Positions 1 through 13,260 of a stretch of 64,000 nucleotides of DNA are shown one piece after another. The stretch is from Theristus sp. LFF4_11. Lineage: Eukaryota > Nematoda > Chromadorea > Monhysterida > Xyalidae. The translations under genes and the position numbers were made by a program. The notes under the pieces are model-generated. The model was not told the DNA's origin. It worked only from the letters and a program-made list of their open reading frames with translations, and did no database searches. The first letter of the stretch is position 1. Every line of letters starts with the position of its first letter. The stretch covers positions 62,001-126,000 of the forward strand of contig JASANC010001134.1 of the NCBI GenBank assembly GCA_030248135.1. The letters run 5' to 3'.

Positions 1-3000
1 ATCGTCCATCGATCCTTTAAAACTTTTGGCAGCCTTCCCACAGCGCACCGCTTGACTGCATTCAGCCTGCTGGACTTTTAGTTTTCAAGCTTACAGTAAT
101 ACTTACATACAGTAAGTTACTAGCAGATTAGAAAATCGGATTTCCATTCGCTGTACATGCGATTGCAGTGTACACAAACAATTGAACAGACACGCTCTGG
201 AGATAGATCTTGATAGATGAGCTGATCATTAATTTAATGTTCTCTTTTAATACTAGCATCTGTGATTTTTGCAGTAAACAAAGCATAAAAAAGAAACATT
301 AAATTGATGATCACGACACACACCTAATCTTGCTAAGGAACCGACTCACTGACTGGCTAACTGACTCAGCACAGACTGTCAAGCTTCAGAATAAACGACT
401 CTCACTGGCAGATTTACAGAATGACAACTTGAAATAAACAATCTGCAGGCAGCACAAAAGAGGACAGGCATTTTTGGGTGGGATGGGGGCTCCTACAGTG
501 TGTGTGTTTGCCGTCACTTACTTTGAAAGTTGTCAGACTGCCCTCTGCCAGCTGGGCATGTGAGTGCAGCGTGTGTGTTTGATGTCAGGCATAATTTGCA
601 AGTTGGTCAGACTGTAGTCTGCCAGTTCTCCAGTCAGCGTACACTGTATCTGTGTGGTTGCCATCAGGTAGCGTATTCTGTAAGTTGGTCATACTGTACA
701 ATGCCAGCTGGCCATTTTTGTGATTATCGGAACATTTTAATAGGGGCACCCACGGGGGCAAGGCTGGGCCCTCACTGGCAGACTTACAGACTGACAACTG
801 GAAATAAAAACGTGCAGGCAACACCGAAGATGACAGACATTTAAAAGTAGGGTGGTACCTACCCGTGGTAGAAAAGGGTGCCAACTTTTTGGGGGGTTAG
901 TGGGATCCCCGCGTCGCCTGCTAAGGTGGTGTGCACCGCGCCATACGCTAATCGGCTCTAAGGGGGTGCCACCTCACCCACTGTAATTTTTATTAAAAGT
1001 TTTTCAGTGAAACCTATAATTTGCAAAACATTGTAAAATAGTTGAGTGATCACAGTGATTGAGATTCAATACCTTTATATTTAGCGCATATTATGCAACT
1101 TGGAAGCTCAAACAAAATTTGTGATTATGGGAACATTTTGGCAGGGGAACCCACGGGGGCGGGGGGGGTGAGTGCCGAATCATGAAAAGGTGTGGGAGTA
1201 CCTACACCGGGGGTCTCGGGTTAGATGGGTGGGTGTCACGAAAGTCTTCCCACCCCCTTCCACCCGCACGAGGCGCAACTTCACATCTTCGGTACTGTGT
1301 ACAGATACACATGTAAGTCACACCAACTTGCTCAGTAACCGACTGGCAGTAAAGACACATAGACATAAACTGACAGAGTCTGCCACAGATGAATGCCTAG
1401 CTACCTTTCAGGATAGACATTTATAGACTCATGCGCAGACCTGCCAGATTCAAAACTGCAGTCTGGTTAATTTATGCTGTTAATTTAATTGACTGACTTT
1501 TGAAAACTTGTTTTAATACTTTGAAACGTTGATTACAGAGATAAAACTGTTGATTTCAAAAGATAAATGCAAAAAATGCATAAAAAAGATAAATGCATAA
1601 AAAAGACGCATTAAAAATAATTTTTATGTTTTTTTAATGTTTCGCATAAAAATGTACATAAAAATGACAAAAAGCAAAAATGTCTTTTCCATTTTTATGT
1701 CTGCATAAAGAGGTAACATTATTAACTCGCTAAGCAGCATGAGTGCTGCATCCGAGGGCATAAAAAAGTTGTTTTTCCTGTGTTGAAGTTTTGTTTCCAG
1801 TGGTAAAACAGTCTATTCAAATTGAAACCTACTTTTTTCTTCAGCAAGTGAAGTCTGTTTTTGACCGGCAGTTTGTACAACAGTCAACTCGGGTTTCAGA
1901 TAAAAACTCTCATCTTTCTTTCTTCTTGGTTTTGGCTGGTGTTTGGGATTTCATTGAAAACGGGCAAAGAAAAAACTTAAGTGTAGCCAAAAAAATCAAA
2001 AATCTGTCTGTAAAAATAAGTCCGCCCACGCATCAACAAACCACAAACAACCTGTAAACTGAGTTGCCAAAAAAATCTGTCTGTTTTCTCATGACATTTT
2101 TGGCGTGACATTTATATTCATTTTCAAAAAGTGATTCAACATCAAACTGTGAATCATGCGTGTTTTTAAAAAAACAATGTTATAAAAATCACGAAAAAAA
2201 CAAAACAAAAAAACGAATTGATCTGAATCGAATTTGAATTTTGGTTTTTGCTCTATAAAACAGTGTTGTTCCTTTTATTTTTGTCTTTTTGTTGTTCCTT
2301 TTCTATTTTCTTACTAATTACCCATTCACCTTTTCCCATCTGCTTTGTCGAGTAGAGAAAAGATGCGTGAACAATTGAAATTTCTTTTTGTCGTATTTTG
2401 TTCATCTTTCAGCCAATTTGTCAATCTCTTCCATACCCCCATTCGCCATAAAATATGATTTAGTTAATCTGCACATTACTAAATGCCTTTTTCTTTTTGA
2501 CCCAGAAATTCGGGACAATTAGCGAAAGAGGTAACAACATTTTTAACGCCAGGCTAATTTTTGACCTCACGTGACCCGCGCGTAGCGCGAACCAAAGAAA
2601 AAAATTGTGTGTTTATTCTTTTTTGCTTCCCAAAACAATTCTTTCTCTAATCCCCATACATTTGCACCTGCACTGATTGAAAAATCACTATAATCGATTT
2701 AGTATTCAAAAATTATAACTCACTCATGATGGCTGGCTTGTTCACTTCGTGTCAAGTGCAACCGCGCGCCACAGTAAAGTGGCTGGCCTTCAGAATCAGA
2801 TTATCAGAATTTTGAATGTTGTTTGACGTTTTCGCTGCTTTGTGGAGGCAAAGTAGTCTCATTATTGCATATTTTACACTTCCTGCTTTGATTTCACACT
2901 GTTTTTTGTTCGAACAATATGTTTTTGCTCTTTGTTACCGTATTGGTGTGCAGTCTGTGTAGCAGCTGCTTTCCTCAATCTGAAAATGGTGGTCATCATT

Positions 3001-3955
3001 TTTGTTTTGTTTTCGTTTCATCATCGGAAAACACTGTGCTTCGAAAAGGCTCGTTTCCACACCTGCCAGCTCTCTCATCTCTACAGGACCACCTGCAAAC
3101 TGTTGCCTTGACTGTGATTGAAATTTGCTGAATTTTTTTGTACAATTTCTTGTCGTTGCTTTGTGTTTTGCCGTTTTTAAAAGAAAATGGCTTGAAGGGC
3201 TAAAAAGTATCATGACCTTTCAGTTTGTTTAAACAAAGTTACAGTGATTGATTGTTTTTTGTGTAAACTCCTGTGCGTACGATTGATATTGGTCAGCTCT
3301 TATCACGAATTTCTTGTATACTTGGGCTTCTTTTTTGCTCATAAATGCTGTTTTTGCAACCACATGTTCAGTGTACTCTTGTATGCATTTGTTTTTCAAC
3401 AACTGTGTTAGCCTATTTAGAGCCTGTCAGAATTCATTCAATACATACTACATATTCAAGCAAAATAGTTTTTGTTCTTTTTTAGCTAGACTTATCTGTG
3501 TTTTTTCAGGCATTCAGTTTTTTCTTATTCAAGTCACTGAAATGGGAACAAGAGGGTTGTACAATTTTTGCGCACTTATGAGCAATTGAGATCGTGATTC
3601 TGTGAACAACGAAAAAAACAACAAACAGAATTATTTTTAACCTTCTAGACCTTTACACTCAACATTTTTTCAAGAGTGTCGAACTTCAAACTTTAAAAGT
3701 GCATTCTTTTATAAAGTTGCAGTTTCCAAAATCTGGGTACTTTGTCACCGCGTGTAATGCCTTTTTTGTTTCTCAGTTTTTTCCTTCCGGTGACTTGATT
3801 GATAGCTGCTCTGCTAAAATGTTTGGCCGAAAACGAACCAACCACCTCAGTTTTGACATCTGTGTAACACTGTTTTTTCTCTTTGAACTTCAAGCGTTTA
3901 GAAAAGTTCCGTTCGTCAAACTAATGAGGAAATGTGGTATTTTTGGTGATATGGT
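1..3955. other. Gene-poor AT-rich stretch with degenerate repeats
   Basis: No exon with the GC-rich composition and splice signals of the real genes was found on either strand. The first 1.4 kb holds diverged duplicated segments (separate entry). The rest is AT-rich, with homopolymer runs and short ATAAAAA-type repeats around 1,560-1,700. Open frames here are short and low in complexity, so I call no gene. Confidence 0.55.
400..1165. repeat. Diverged direct repeats
   Basis: Two motifs each occur twice in direct orientation. One begins CTCACTGGCAG and continues through a TTACAG and GAAATAAA segment (about 403-480 and 771-845). The other contains GGAACATTTT followed by ACCCACGGGGGC (about 721-757 and 1,127-1,162). 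Copies differ by scattered substitutions, as expected for an old segmental or repeat-derived duplication. No terminal structure or coding potential was seen. Confidence 0.5.
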
Positions 3956-4310
3956 TGATGACATGCCTTTTTGTTGGTGCCACTCTTGGTGACATGCCTT
4001 TGTTGGTGCCACTCTTGGTAATATGCCTTTGTTGGTGCATTATTGATGACATGCCTTTGTTGGTGCCATTCTTGATGACATGCCTTTGTTGGTGCCACTC
4101 TTGGTAACATGCCTTTGTTGGTGCATTATTGATGACATGCCTTTGTTGGTGCCATTCTTGATGACATGCCTTTGTTGGTGCCACTCTTGGTAACATGCCT
4201 TTGTTGGTGCCATTCTTGATGACATGCCTTTGTTGGTGCCATTCTTGATGACATGCCTTTGTTGGTGCCATCCTGGCTGAAATGCCTTTGTTGGCGCCAT
4301 CCACGAAATC
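3956..4310. repeat. 29-base minisatellite array
   Basis: About eleven tandem units of 28-31 bases built on ATGCCTTTGTTGGTGCCA followed by an ATTCTTGATGAC or ACTCTTGGTAAC half, so two unit subtypes alternate. All frames stay open on the minus strand because the unit lacks stops, which creates spurious repetitive frames. The array abuts the left end of the MITE at 4,326, and one related unit lies inverted just beyond the MITE's right end (about 4,836-4,870). Confidence 0.9.
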
Positions 4311-4325
4311 CAGTCCGAAAAATGA

Positions 4326-4813
4326 CAGGGTGTGACGACAAACCGGATATTCTCGTGGAGGCGTTTTACGGCCATTGCTCAATGTCCCCGCTGTGCAACC
4401 TCAGTGCAACATGGTGGTCGACCGACCGATCTGTGGTCGGTGGCATTGAGCAGTGAGCCAAACCTGGCACATACATTCATCCATCGCGAAAAGCAGGCAG
4501 ACCCGATAAAGCTGTATGAAGGTTTGGTATGTTTGTTTAAACCTGTCTCTTCCTCGCAAAATACAGAGCGCGCGAAGCGAAACTTTGAGTTAAAGAAGGA
4601 ATTCGGTTGAAATGAAACATATCCCACTTGTGGGCAATTACAAATGTACATAGTACGTGTTCTTGCAACTCCGATACTCCGTTCTTATTTCTCTCGCGAG
4701 CTCTGCATTTTGTTGAAAAAGTGACAGGTTCAAACAAACATACTGTACACTGGTACTGCGAGCGATACGGCGCACGCCTCGATGAGAATGTCCGGTTTGT
4801 TGTTACACCCTGT
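4326..4813. mobile_element. Mariner-like MITE with long terminal inverted repeats
   Basis: The left end starts CAGGGTGTGACGACAAACCG and its inverse lies at 4,765-4,813; about 50 bases pair with a few mismatches. A second internal inverted pair lies at about 4,526-4,570 and 4,702-4,744. CAGGGTG ends are typical of Tc1/mariner-derived MITEs. The expected TA lies on the right but is GA on the left, so one target base has mutated or the end is slightly off. No transposase frame is present. A related copy of the internal inverted pair lies in the lectin gene (46,253-46,466). Confidence 0.7.
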
Positions 4814-4814
4814 A

Positions 4815-7800
4815 TTTTTTGTCTAAGTTGCTGGTATGGCACCAACAAAGGTATGTCATCAAGGATGGCACTAAGAATGTCACGAAGAAAGGCACATTCC
4901 CCGTGCAATTGCATAACCCTTACTTTCAATCATTTTTGACCTCTCTCCGAAAGCTGAAATGTTTCACAGCTGGCTTAAACATTGTCAAAACTCATTTCGC
5001 AAAGGTCTTTATTCAAATATAAATCTTGTCATTTTGAAAACCGCATAGTTGCATAATAAACCGCTATAAACGTTATGATTAACGGTGCGCTGTTTTGGTT
5101 TGCGCATAAAAATGTGAAAAATATGAGTGATTTTCTTTGAAAAGAAATATGCGGTTTTCCAATGTAGCGAAAAACCTCACGTTTCTGTCAACTATACATA
5201 GAAAATTGACATTGTCAAAAGTCCTTTCAACGTCGGTTTTGATTTTATTGTTGTTTGCTGACAGGCCAAATCTGTTTTCACTCAAAAAACCTCACGTGTA
5301 TTTTACAAATTGACAATTGAAATATGTTGACGGCAATGGCGCTGCTTCCTTTGTGTAATTTTGAGAATATTAAAAGAATATTTTCTCTCTTTTTTCCTGT
5401 CTAACGGGATCCGCCTCGTTCCATTGGCGTCGATTGGACGCACTTTAGGTAGCGCTTTTTTGATTTTCGACAAATCAAACCGTAATTTTCTTTTTGTTCC
5501 ATAATTATACCGATTCGAAAATTACACTACACTATTTTTTACGTCAGGTGATCATTATTATGTCGGTGCGCATCTTCATGTCTGAAAACATTTCATCCCA
5601 AATTTTACTGTCTCTTTGTCGCATAATTTTCAAAAAACAAAATAAAAATCTTTATAATCTCAAATCAAATGAAAACTGGACGTATTTTTTCCGTGGAAAG
5701 CAAGGATGTTTATGTTTTTCAGCGACCTTCGATTTTTTTACGCGCGGTAAATGCAGTATTTTTTGTCAGTATTATTTCTTTTGATGTTTTTATTTTGCAG
5801 TATTCTTCCCCTCAGAGTCACTGGCATATGAAATTTTGCATGATTTTATTCTGACAAAAATCAGTGTGATTGTTTTGTGGTTCTCAATGCGCGCTCAGCC
5901 CGGCCCAAAATGAATGGTTTTGTCCTCGTTTTTATGTTAACCAGTTCGATCCAATTTGGTTACAATTTTGATCGTATACGGGATGAGAAGTTTTTATTCA
6001 ACTTGTTTTGCGCTAAAAATTTCACTGAACTGAATGAATATTTGTTACGCCATCACCGCAGCTCTGTAATTAGGTTGCTGGCAAGATTTTTTTCCAGATT
6101 TATGATTTATCCATCCACACGGTGTCCGTTTTTTGTTTTGTTTTATAGTTTATGTTTCTCGTTTCCTGTTCCACTTCTGTCTAGAGAGATTTTGCGCTTG
6201 TTTGGGTGCAAACTGTGAAAAAATGACAGCAAACATCTGTGAAAAGCTTTTAGCCTTACAAACGTACGAAACTTTATTCTCATTTTTGACGTGGGTCGCA
6301 CATGTGTAGAAATCTGCAAATTCGCTTTTTGCCCTTTGGTTTGTTTGTAAATCTAGTTTGGATGTGTTTCTGATAGTTTAACAGTTCCTTAGCAGCTAAA
6401 TTACCTTCTATTTACACAGTTACACTAATAGCCCATCAGCAACGTGTTTCACGTTCACACTAAATGCACAAAATACTTGTCAAATATCCGTATGTGTGCG
6501 TGCGCTCGCGCGGTTCGTTGGATTCTCACTTCGATAACTGCACCGTATCGAAATCAATCATTCATATTTCAATATTTGCATTACCATACCTCATTTTCTC
6601 AGTTTTGTTCCATTCATCTTTTGTGGCTTCTGTTTAGTTTCTGTGAAATACATGTATATTCCTCGTGTGAGCAAATTGTATTGTTGGTAAATATTTGATA
6701 TTTATTATTAAAATGTAATATTTGTAATTTTGTATTTACTTACAATGAAGATGTAGTAGTAGTATTAGATTTGCTAACGATATCCCAACAAAGATTGTGT
6801 AAAAATTATCACAATGCCAAAAATAAGTGGGCTGGACCATTCTCAGATATCAATGGAGTACAATGTATTTGTGGCGAAAAAATATTCATTTTATTTCACG
6901 ATTTCACGATTTTTGGTTAACTGACATTATGCGATTAAAAATGTTGCGTCATGCGGTTATTTTTCATCCGCTCAATGTTTGCATTCCAAAAACCATTTCA
7001 CATTTTGTGTGTTTCATTTCACATTTCACAAAAGCACACTTGTGTGTCGGAGGTTCAACGGCAAACTGTTTCTGTTTACTTTTTAACCACTCACGATCAC
7101 GTGAGGCCTGACATCAAAAGTCTGAAATGCCAAACTGAGCTTTACTGTTCTTCCATAGGAGTGTTTATGGTTTATTATTCGTTTTCCGGGGTTCCGTGTA
7201 ACCATATTCTCTCTGGTCTCTGTAAAATTTTCAAATCCAATATTAGCAAAAGTACACATCGAAATCGTGATACTCAAGCGTCACTTTTGCATAAGTTGCA
7301 TGCAGTATGTACCCGTATACTCGTTTGATGGGATTGGTTTTGATTGAGCTTCGCATACTTTCCTGGCATAAACAGCAGTGGGGCTAGGAGTTTGCATAAT
7401 CATTGATGTTCCGAAAGTAGAAAGAAAAAGTGCGCTTCAATACAAAGAGTTCAAGCTTTCCATTTTCTTGATATGCGGGAACCGTGACTGGACACTCTTT
7501 ACGTATTCAAATAACAAGCCTGGAATTCAAATATAAAACAGCGACAAACTACGTATGCATTTTATATGCGCATAAACGCACTTTGCATTCAAAGTACTTT
7601 GGCCGCATGGCATATTGCTATTTTCGATCATAAGTAACAGTTTACAGAAGTTTTTAAAGTGAGTTCGATGCTTTTTAGTATGCGAACATGCAGTTGGTCG
7701 GACAGATTTGTTGTCGATTTGAGTTTCATGGCAGTGAAATCACCGCATTTAACGAGTTTTTTTGGTGTCGACCGTTAAACATTCTTGAGTGCGATTGAAC

Positions 7801-10800
7801 TCTTTTATTGCCATTCTCCATTCTCGGATTGACGGGATTTGCCATTTTCGCGGACACACGATCACACTATACTTCAGCGTTTGTGTCTTACCGTGGTGCT
7901 AAATTTGGGTGTTCAAATGTTGATTGTGTCTATCCCTCTTAAGTGCCTTTTGATTGTTTAGATTTGCTTTGAACATCCTGTTATTTATCTCTGTGGTTTC
8001 GTCTGTTATTTTTCCTTCAGTTTCCTTAGCTGACTCCAACGTACAACCGTAAGCTGCCAAATAAGCAATAAGCCATTCTTAATAATGTTCTTTTTCCTTG
8101 AGGGCGCTCTTAATTTGTGCGCCACAACGATTGCGCGCGAGATAAACGGATTTTCTCATAGTGTCCCCCGCATCGAAGCCATCAAGTGCCTCTAACTGCT
8201 CCCATGGTGCCATTCGAAGGACGCCGGACCTTTAGAACGTGGTGGTGTGCAAAAATTATTGCGAGAAAATACGCACATGCTGTTATTGTTGTCGCCTCCA
8301 ATGCCTGTTTCACTTGTTTCATGTTGTTTGTAATGGCTACAATAATACTTATCCTTTGGGGTGCTTTGAAAATTTTAAATCTTGATTTTCATTCTCTATG
8401 GCAACCTCCAGGCCAGCTGAATTTTTAGATGTGTTTGTGTTAGGTCTGCGAAGAAAAATTTTAACTCTGACTAATGATAGAGTCTAATGGAAAAGGACAG
8501 GTGAAAATGCTGCTTTTTAGTAACGACCTTTTGACCATATTTTGCATATTCTTGCTAACAAGTAATTGCACTTTTTGAATACTTTTCGTTTCCATAAAAG
8601 CCATTAGTCGCTGAAAATAATATTTTTTACCATTTCACTATACATTTTGGTCATTTATTTTTTTGTGGCAATGCCAACTTTAAAAAATGCTTATTTATTC
8701 AGCCGCGTGATGATTCGACGCAAAAACGGCTACCAGCCAAATAAATCTAAAAACATAAATAAAAATAAAATAAATAGAAAACAAAACAGCTGTCTTATCG
8801 GCTGGCTCAGTTTCTCGGATTGTTTTTATCAGTAATTGCTTCGAAAGCGCAATACATTTTGTGATAACCCAATTCTCAAAAAACTGTAAAATATAAAATT
8901 CGCAAAAAATTTTCAAAAAGCCCAGCAAGCAAACTGGGTGCGGCCGCAGCAACAGACCATCAATGTTCACCAAACAGCGACTTTTCTTGCAACTTCTGCG
9001 AAGGAGTTTTTATTGCGTCGAAGTAAATTTAATAAAAACTTTGTATGAGTGAGTCTTTAAGGAGCTCTCTGGATCCATTTGTTGCTTATTCAGCCATGTT
9101 TTATTCAAATATATGGATGATTCTTTCATCTTTTGCTTTCTCTTGTCCAGCCACTTACAAGTGTGTCCGCGTAAATTCGCTGGATTGTCCTTCAAAAGTT
9201 TCTATTATATATTTTGTGCTATTTTATTAACTATTCTTGTTTTGATTTGATACGTTTTTTTGGGATAGTAACGTAATTCGCTGTATCATTGTCGTCTTAT
9301 CACTTTTGCCAATCCTCTTTAGTGATTGTGCAACAATCAAAACGAAATTTGCTTTTCAACCATCTGTTTTGCAACGGCCTTACTTCGTTTTTAGTCAGTC
9401 AAACCACACACCATTTATATATGTAGTGACTGGCCAATGTAAACAATCAAGAACCCATAAACACATAAAAATCAACGGACAAACATGTAGCATTGCATAA
9501 TCACAATTTTTCCAGCTAATACATGTTAGCTTATGTGCTAAGCACAGTTTCCTATGTTTGTAAAGTTGTAGTGGTGACTAAGTGAACGCTTTGAATTTTT
9601 AAAACGATAAGAATAGTTCAGTGGAGGTCCCGCCTCAAAATTTTTTGACACTCACTTGCATGTGTATATGTGACCATTTTGACAGTCTCTTGACATCACT
9701 TCATTCAATGATCATAATTGTGGTATATGCATGTATGTGCACCAAAATTATAAACATTACACTCCATGTACTAAAATTCGCGCTCATTTATTCTGTGGGA
9801 TGGGTGGGTCTGATCGCTTGAATTTCGGAATGGATACATCAAGATTTTTGCGCCTCTCCTCAATAATGAAAAATCTCGATTTCAATGATATGTCAGACAA
9901 TCTAAAATGAGTCAAAACGATCCAATGGGATGGCTCGCCGGAACGGTGGCGCCGATTATAATTTCAGGCCTTTCTGGTTACATGACATATATCCCATCCA
10001 ATTCATTCAAAATCAAAATCTAAACAGTCTGATTGGCTATTCTGGAACCAGCCACATGAGCCTTCCCTCGTGTTTCACTTTGAAGTCATACAATGACACA
10101 TGCATGCATTTAAGTGTGTATGCGTATGTATCTGCACGCCTTTTTATGAATATATTCAGTTTTCAGGGAGCTACATGTATGTATGCTCTTGTTTTTCTCA
10201 CGCTTTGGTCTTATCGCGTTAAAAAGACGAAACGGAACGCCGTTTTGAGGTTTTTCTAAATCCATGAAATTTTTCAAAAGAAGCGCTGTTTTTTTCACAA
10301 TATTTCGGCAGATCCTGCCTAAATCTGCTGCATGACGAATGTGGACCCGAAATTCCGATTTATTGCATTTTCGGCCCATTGTGGGCCAATTTCGCGCGTG
10401 ACTCGTTTTCGAACGCAAGTCACAAGTGAGTGAATTTTCGGCGGAATTTTCACACCATCCGCCGATTGTGGCTTTTGAAATGCTTCATTCAGGCGTGCTT
10501 GTTTAAACGTAGCGACGCGAACTCTAAACTGGTCCATAGGCTTTTGGTTTTCGGATATAATTACTCATTCTCAGTCGGGCAAAAGTGTAATTTTTAGTTT
10601 TGGGTTTCGGCTTTGACGATGATTTTTTGAAAACTACCACATGGTGTTTATTGTTTTCAGAAAACTAAAATTGCGTCCATGTAGTTTTTATCCTCAGGAG
10701 GCCACCGTTTCAGAACAAGTTTTGAAATTACAAGCAGCGAGATTTGAATAACGTATGGTGTACTTTTGAAAACTTCTTTTGTGCTTGTTCCTGCTATATG

Positions 10801-13260
10801 TACCTAATTGTCAGTAACGATTAGCAGCAAGCTCCCACGAGTGTTTATTTCGCGTGAGTGATTTTTTAGAGATTTAAAAGTATTTTACGCGCAAATGCTA
10901 GCGATTAAAATGTTTTCTTTGTCTGGCATATTTTTGCCCCCAATTTCCCATTCGAAAATTGTTCCACTCTAAAGTCAAGAAAATTGTTCCACTCTAAAGT
11001 CAAAACGGGCGCCTCATTGTTGTGAGACAACTTTTTTTAGAAAGACCCATATTTTATGCTCACGCACGCTTTCCGGGGTTGCAAGGGTAATTTCCGGATT
11101 ACTAACAAAACGCGATTTTTTGCATATTTGGGTATTCTTTCTTTTGGTCCGTCTATATGAGGTTTGAGATGCGAAACTAACAAAGTTCACTTTATCAATT
11201 CTGTGGTTTTAAAACTAGCGCTGACTTTTGCTCCGCCTCTTATAGAGTTTTTCATAGTTTTGCTATTTTTTCAAACTTTTGTCTAAACGTCTTTCGAATC
11301 TTTTGTGCGAAATTAGACACAGTTGAGATATTTACAGTCAGATAATGGTGTCTGTCAGTCAAACCTTAACAAAAAAACCTGCTCAATCATAATCGCCATA
11401 TCTCTTTTGACAAAATAAAATCTAAAAACTTGTCCGTCGCTAAAAGATGACATTTCATCATTGTGCGGGAAAAACACAACCCGAACAATGCAAGTAAACA
11501 TTTACACCCTGTCCTTTTCAAATGCAATAAAACGCGTGAAAACCGTTCGTTTACATCATATGAAAAAAGTTTTCTCAATTCGAGCATTTGTTATTTCCAT
11601 TTGTTTACTTCGTAAGTGCTTCATTATTTTGGCTTTTAAAATGATAAATTATCTCATCCAATGAACTGTTTCAGCTGTATTTGCAAGATACTGTATCCTA
11701 AAAGATGAAACCCAAAACTTACCGAGACACAAACTTAAACGAAAAAAATCCTCGCGCATTTTTCCGCAGTTCAAAAGCGCTCAGTCGCAAACATACACCG
11801 ATCATTAATCTCACAAGACGATTCAAGTCACGGGTTTTGAAGATGTTAAGAAGATGGATTAGCGAACGGCAGATTACACGCACATTCAGAATCTCTTAGC
11901 GAAGTCCGAAAAAATCTTTGATCTGAACCCGCCAAGAACTAATGAATGGCATCTAATGTTGCTGTTCGAGACGTTCATTTTCTCGTTTTTGCACACACAC
12001 ACACATCCACTTGTTGCAATGATTTATCATTAAATCGCAATCTCTTCACACCAATCAAGTGCAATCTTCCTCTGTGTAAACGCTGCACCCGACAACGTTT
12101 TTGCGGTGTATTTGCTTTTTTCTGTTAGTTCCATCATCCTTTGAGTGCGTGAACAATAAGGAAGCAAAAGCAGTGCAATCCCGCCTGATGCGCTGGTGTC
12201 ACGCCTGGCTGCGCTTTTTTGTTTGGCTTTCACTCCGGCAATAGGACTTTTTTACAACTTTTCGTTTTTTCGTTGCCTCTCCATTGTCGTTTTTGGTAAA
12301 TGTCGTCTCTGTTCAACTGTTCACACATGTTTGCTCATTTGCACATTTTTGTTTGCCATCAGCAATATCGAATTTCATAACTATTTTCCCCGCCACTACA
12401 CACTGTGCTTTTGAAAGTACAGGTGGACGCAATTCTGTGGTCGGCTCAGTCAGTTTTTTCTTTACCACACCAATATTTCAAAAGAGACCATAAATAAAAC
12501 TGTCAGCTCTCTCTTATGCTCATCAAAACGAAACCTCTGCAGCAAGAAAAAAACACGTGTGACATCCTCATTCATTATGTTATTTATTTTATCTGTACAT
12601 CTGGACTTAATGATGACCATATGAGCGCCTAAAACAAGCTCCACAGGTCTCTTCTTCCTGTCCGGGGGTATTTTTTACGGTCACCGGGTCGATTCGGCCG
12701 TGGTGGCTGGGGGGGGGGGGCAATTTTCTGCGTCGTTTATTCACGACACAAGCTTGAAACGGGCGAAACATAAACAATTTTCGTGTTATTTTAGATGTAA
12801 GCTTTGAACGGAATCGCATTATGACCACAATATTATTTTCATCCCGATCGTGATTGTAATTTATAAGAGATACACTGTTGCTCTTCAAAATGCACACAAA
12901 GATAAAAAGATTTCTGTGTGGACAACAAATGAAACAACATGCTGCGTACGTTTTGTCTGCTTCATCATTTCACCATTTGTTCTGCCGTTTTTTCAGGAGG
13001 CCAGCACATCATCAACGTCATGCTGCAGAATACGCTGTAAAACGAGTCATCAGAGTCTGCCAGTGACAGCCATTTTCATATTCTTGTGCACTGCGCGGCA
13101 GTCTTTTTGCTCTAATCCACCGGATTGACGCTTCTCCGTCTTCTTATCTTCGTTGCTACTATCGCATCTGGTGATGTGAATATTGATTCGACCTAATTAA
13201 TCGAACAGAAAAGTGAGCGAAATAAATTCAAAATTTCAACTCCGAATTTTCCCGCGCACA
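4815..13260. other. Long AT-rich spacer, no supported gene
   Basis: I found no exon series on either strand. A perfect 25-base tandem duplication lies at 10,954-11,003. A run of about 13 G lies near 12,708-12,720. A 74-codon frame beginning ATG at 8,204 encodes a hydrophobic stretch, but its base composition is that of the spacer and nothing supports expression. The last few hundred bases before 13,261 probably hold the promoter of the membrane-protein gene; no clear core element could be picked out. Confidence 0.5.
10954..11003. repeat. 25-base perfect tandem duplication
   Basis: The unit GAAAATTGTTCCACTCTAAA plus GTCAA occurs twice with no gap and no mismatch, so it is recent or conserved by conversion. 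No gene is nearby. Confidence 0.85.

Noticed and set aside
3916..4382. Long minus-strand frames with repeated MAPTKACHQEWHQQRHV-type sequence
   Set aside because: Produced by the stop-free 29-base minisatellite; open in several frames and without start context or splice signals.
8204..8428. 74-codon frame with a hydrophobic segment, possible small membrane protein
   Set aside because: Base composition is that of the spacer, no homologue recognised, no supporting splice or promoter signal.
10110..10537. Overlapping minus-strand frames with basic sequence
   Set aside because: No domain, no splice signals in phase and no GC-rich composition.
12700..12725. G-run as a G-quadruplex or regulatory element
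   Set aside because: A single homopolymer without the four-tract pattern and not near a supported promoter.
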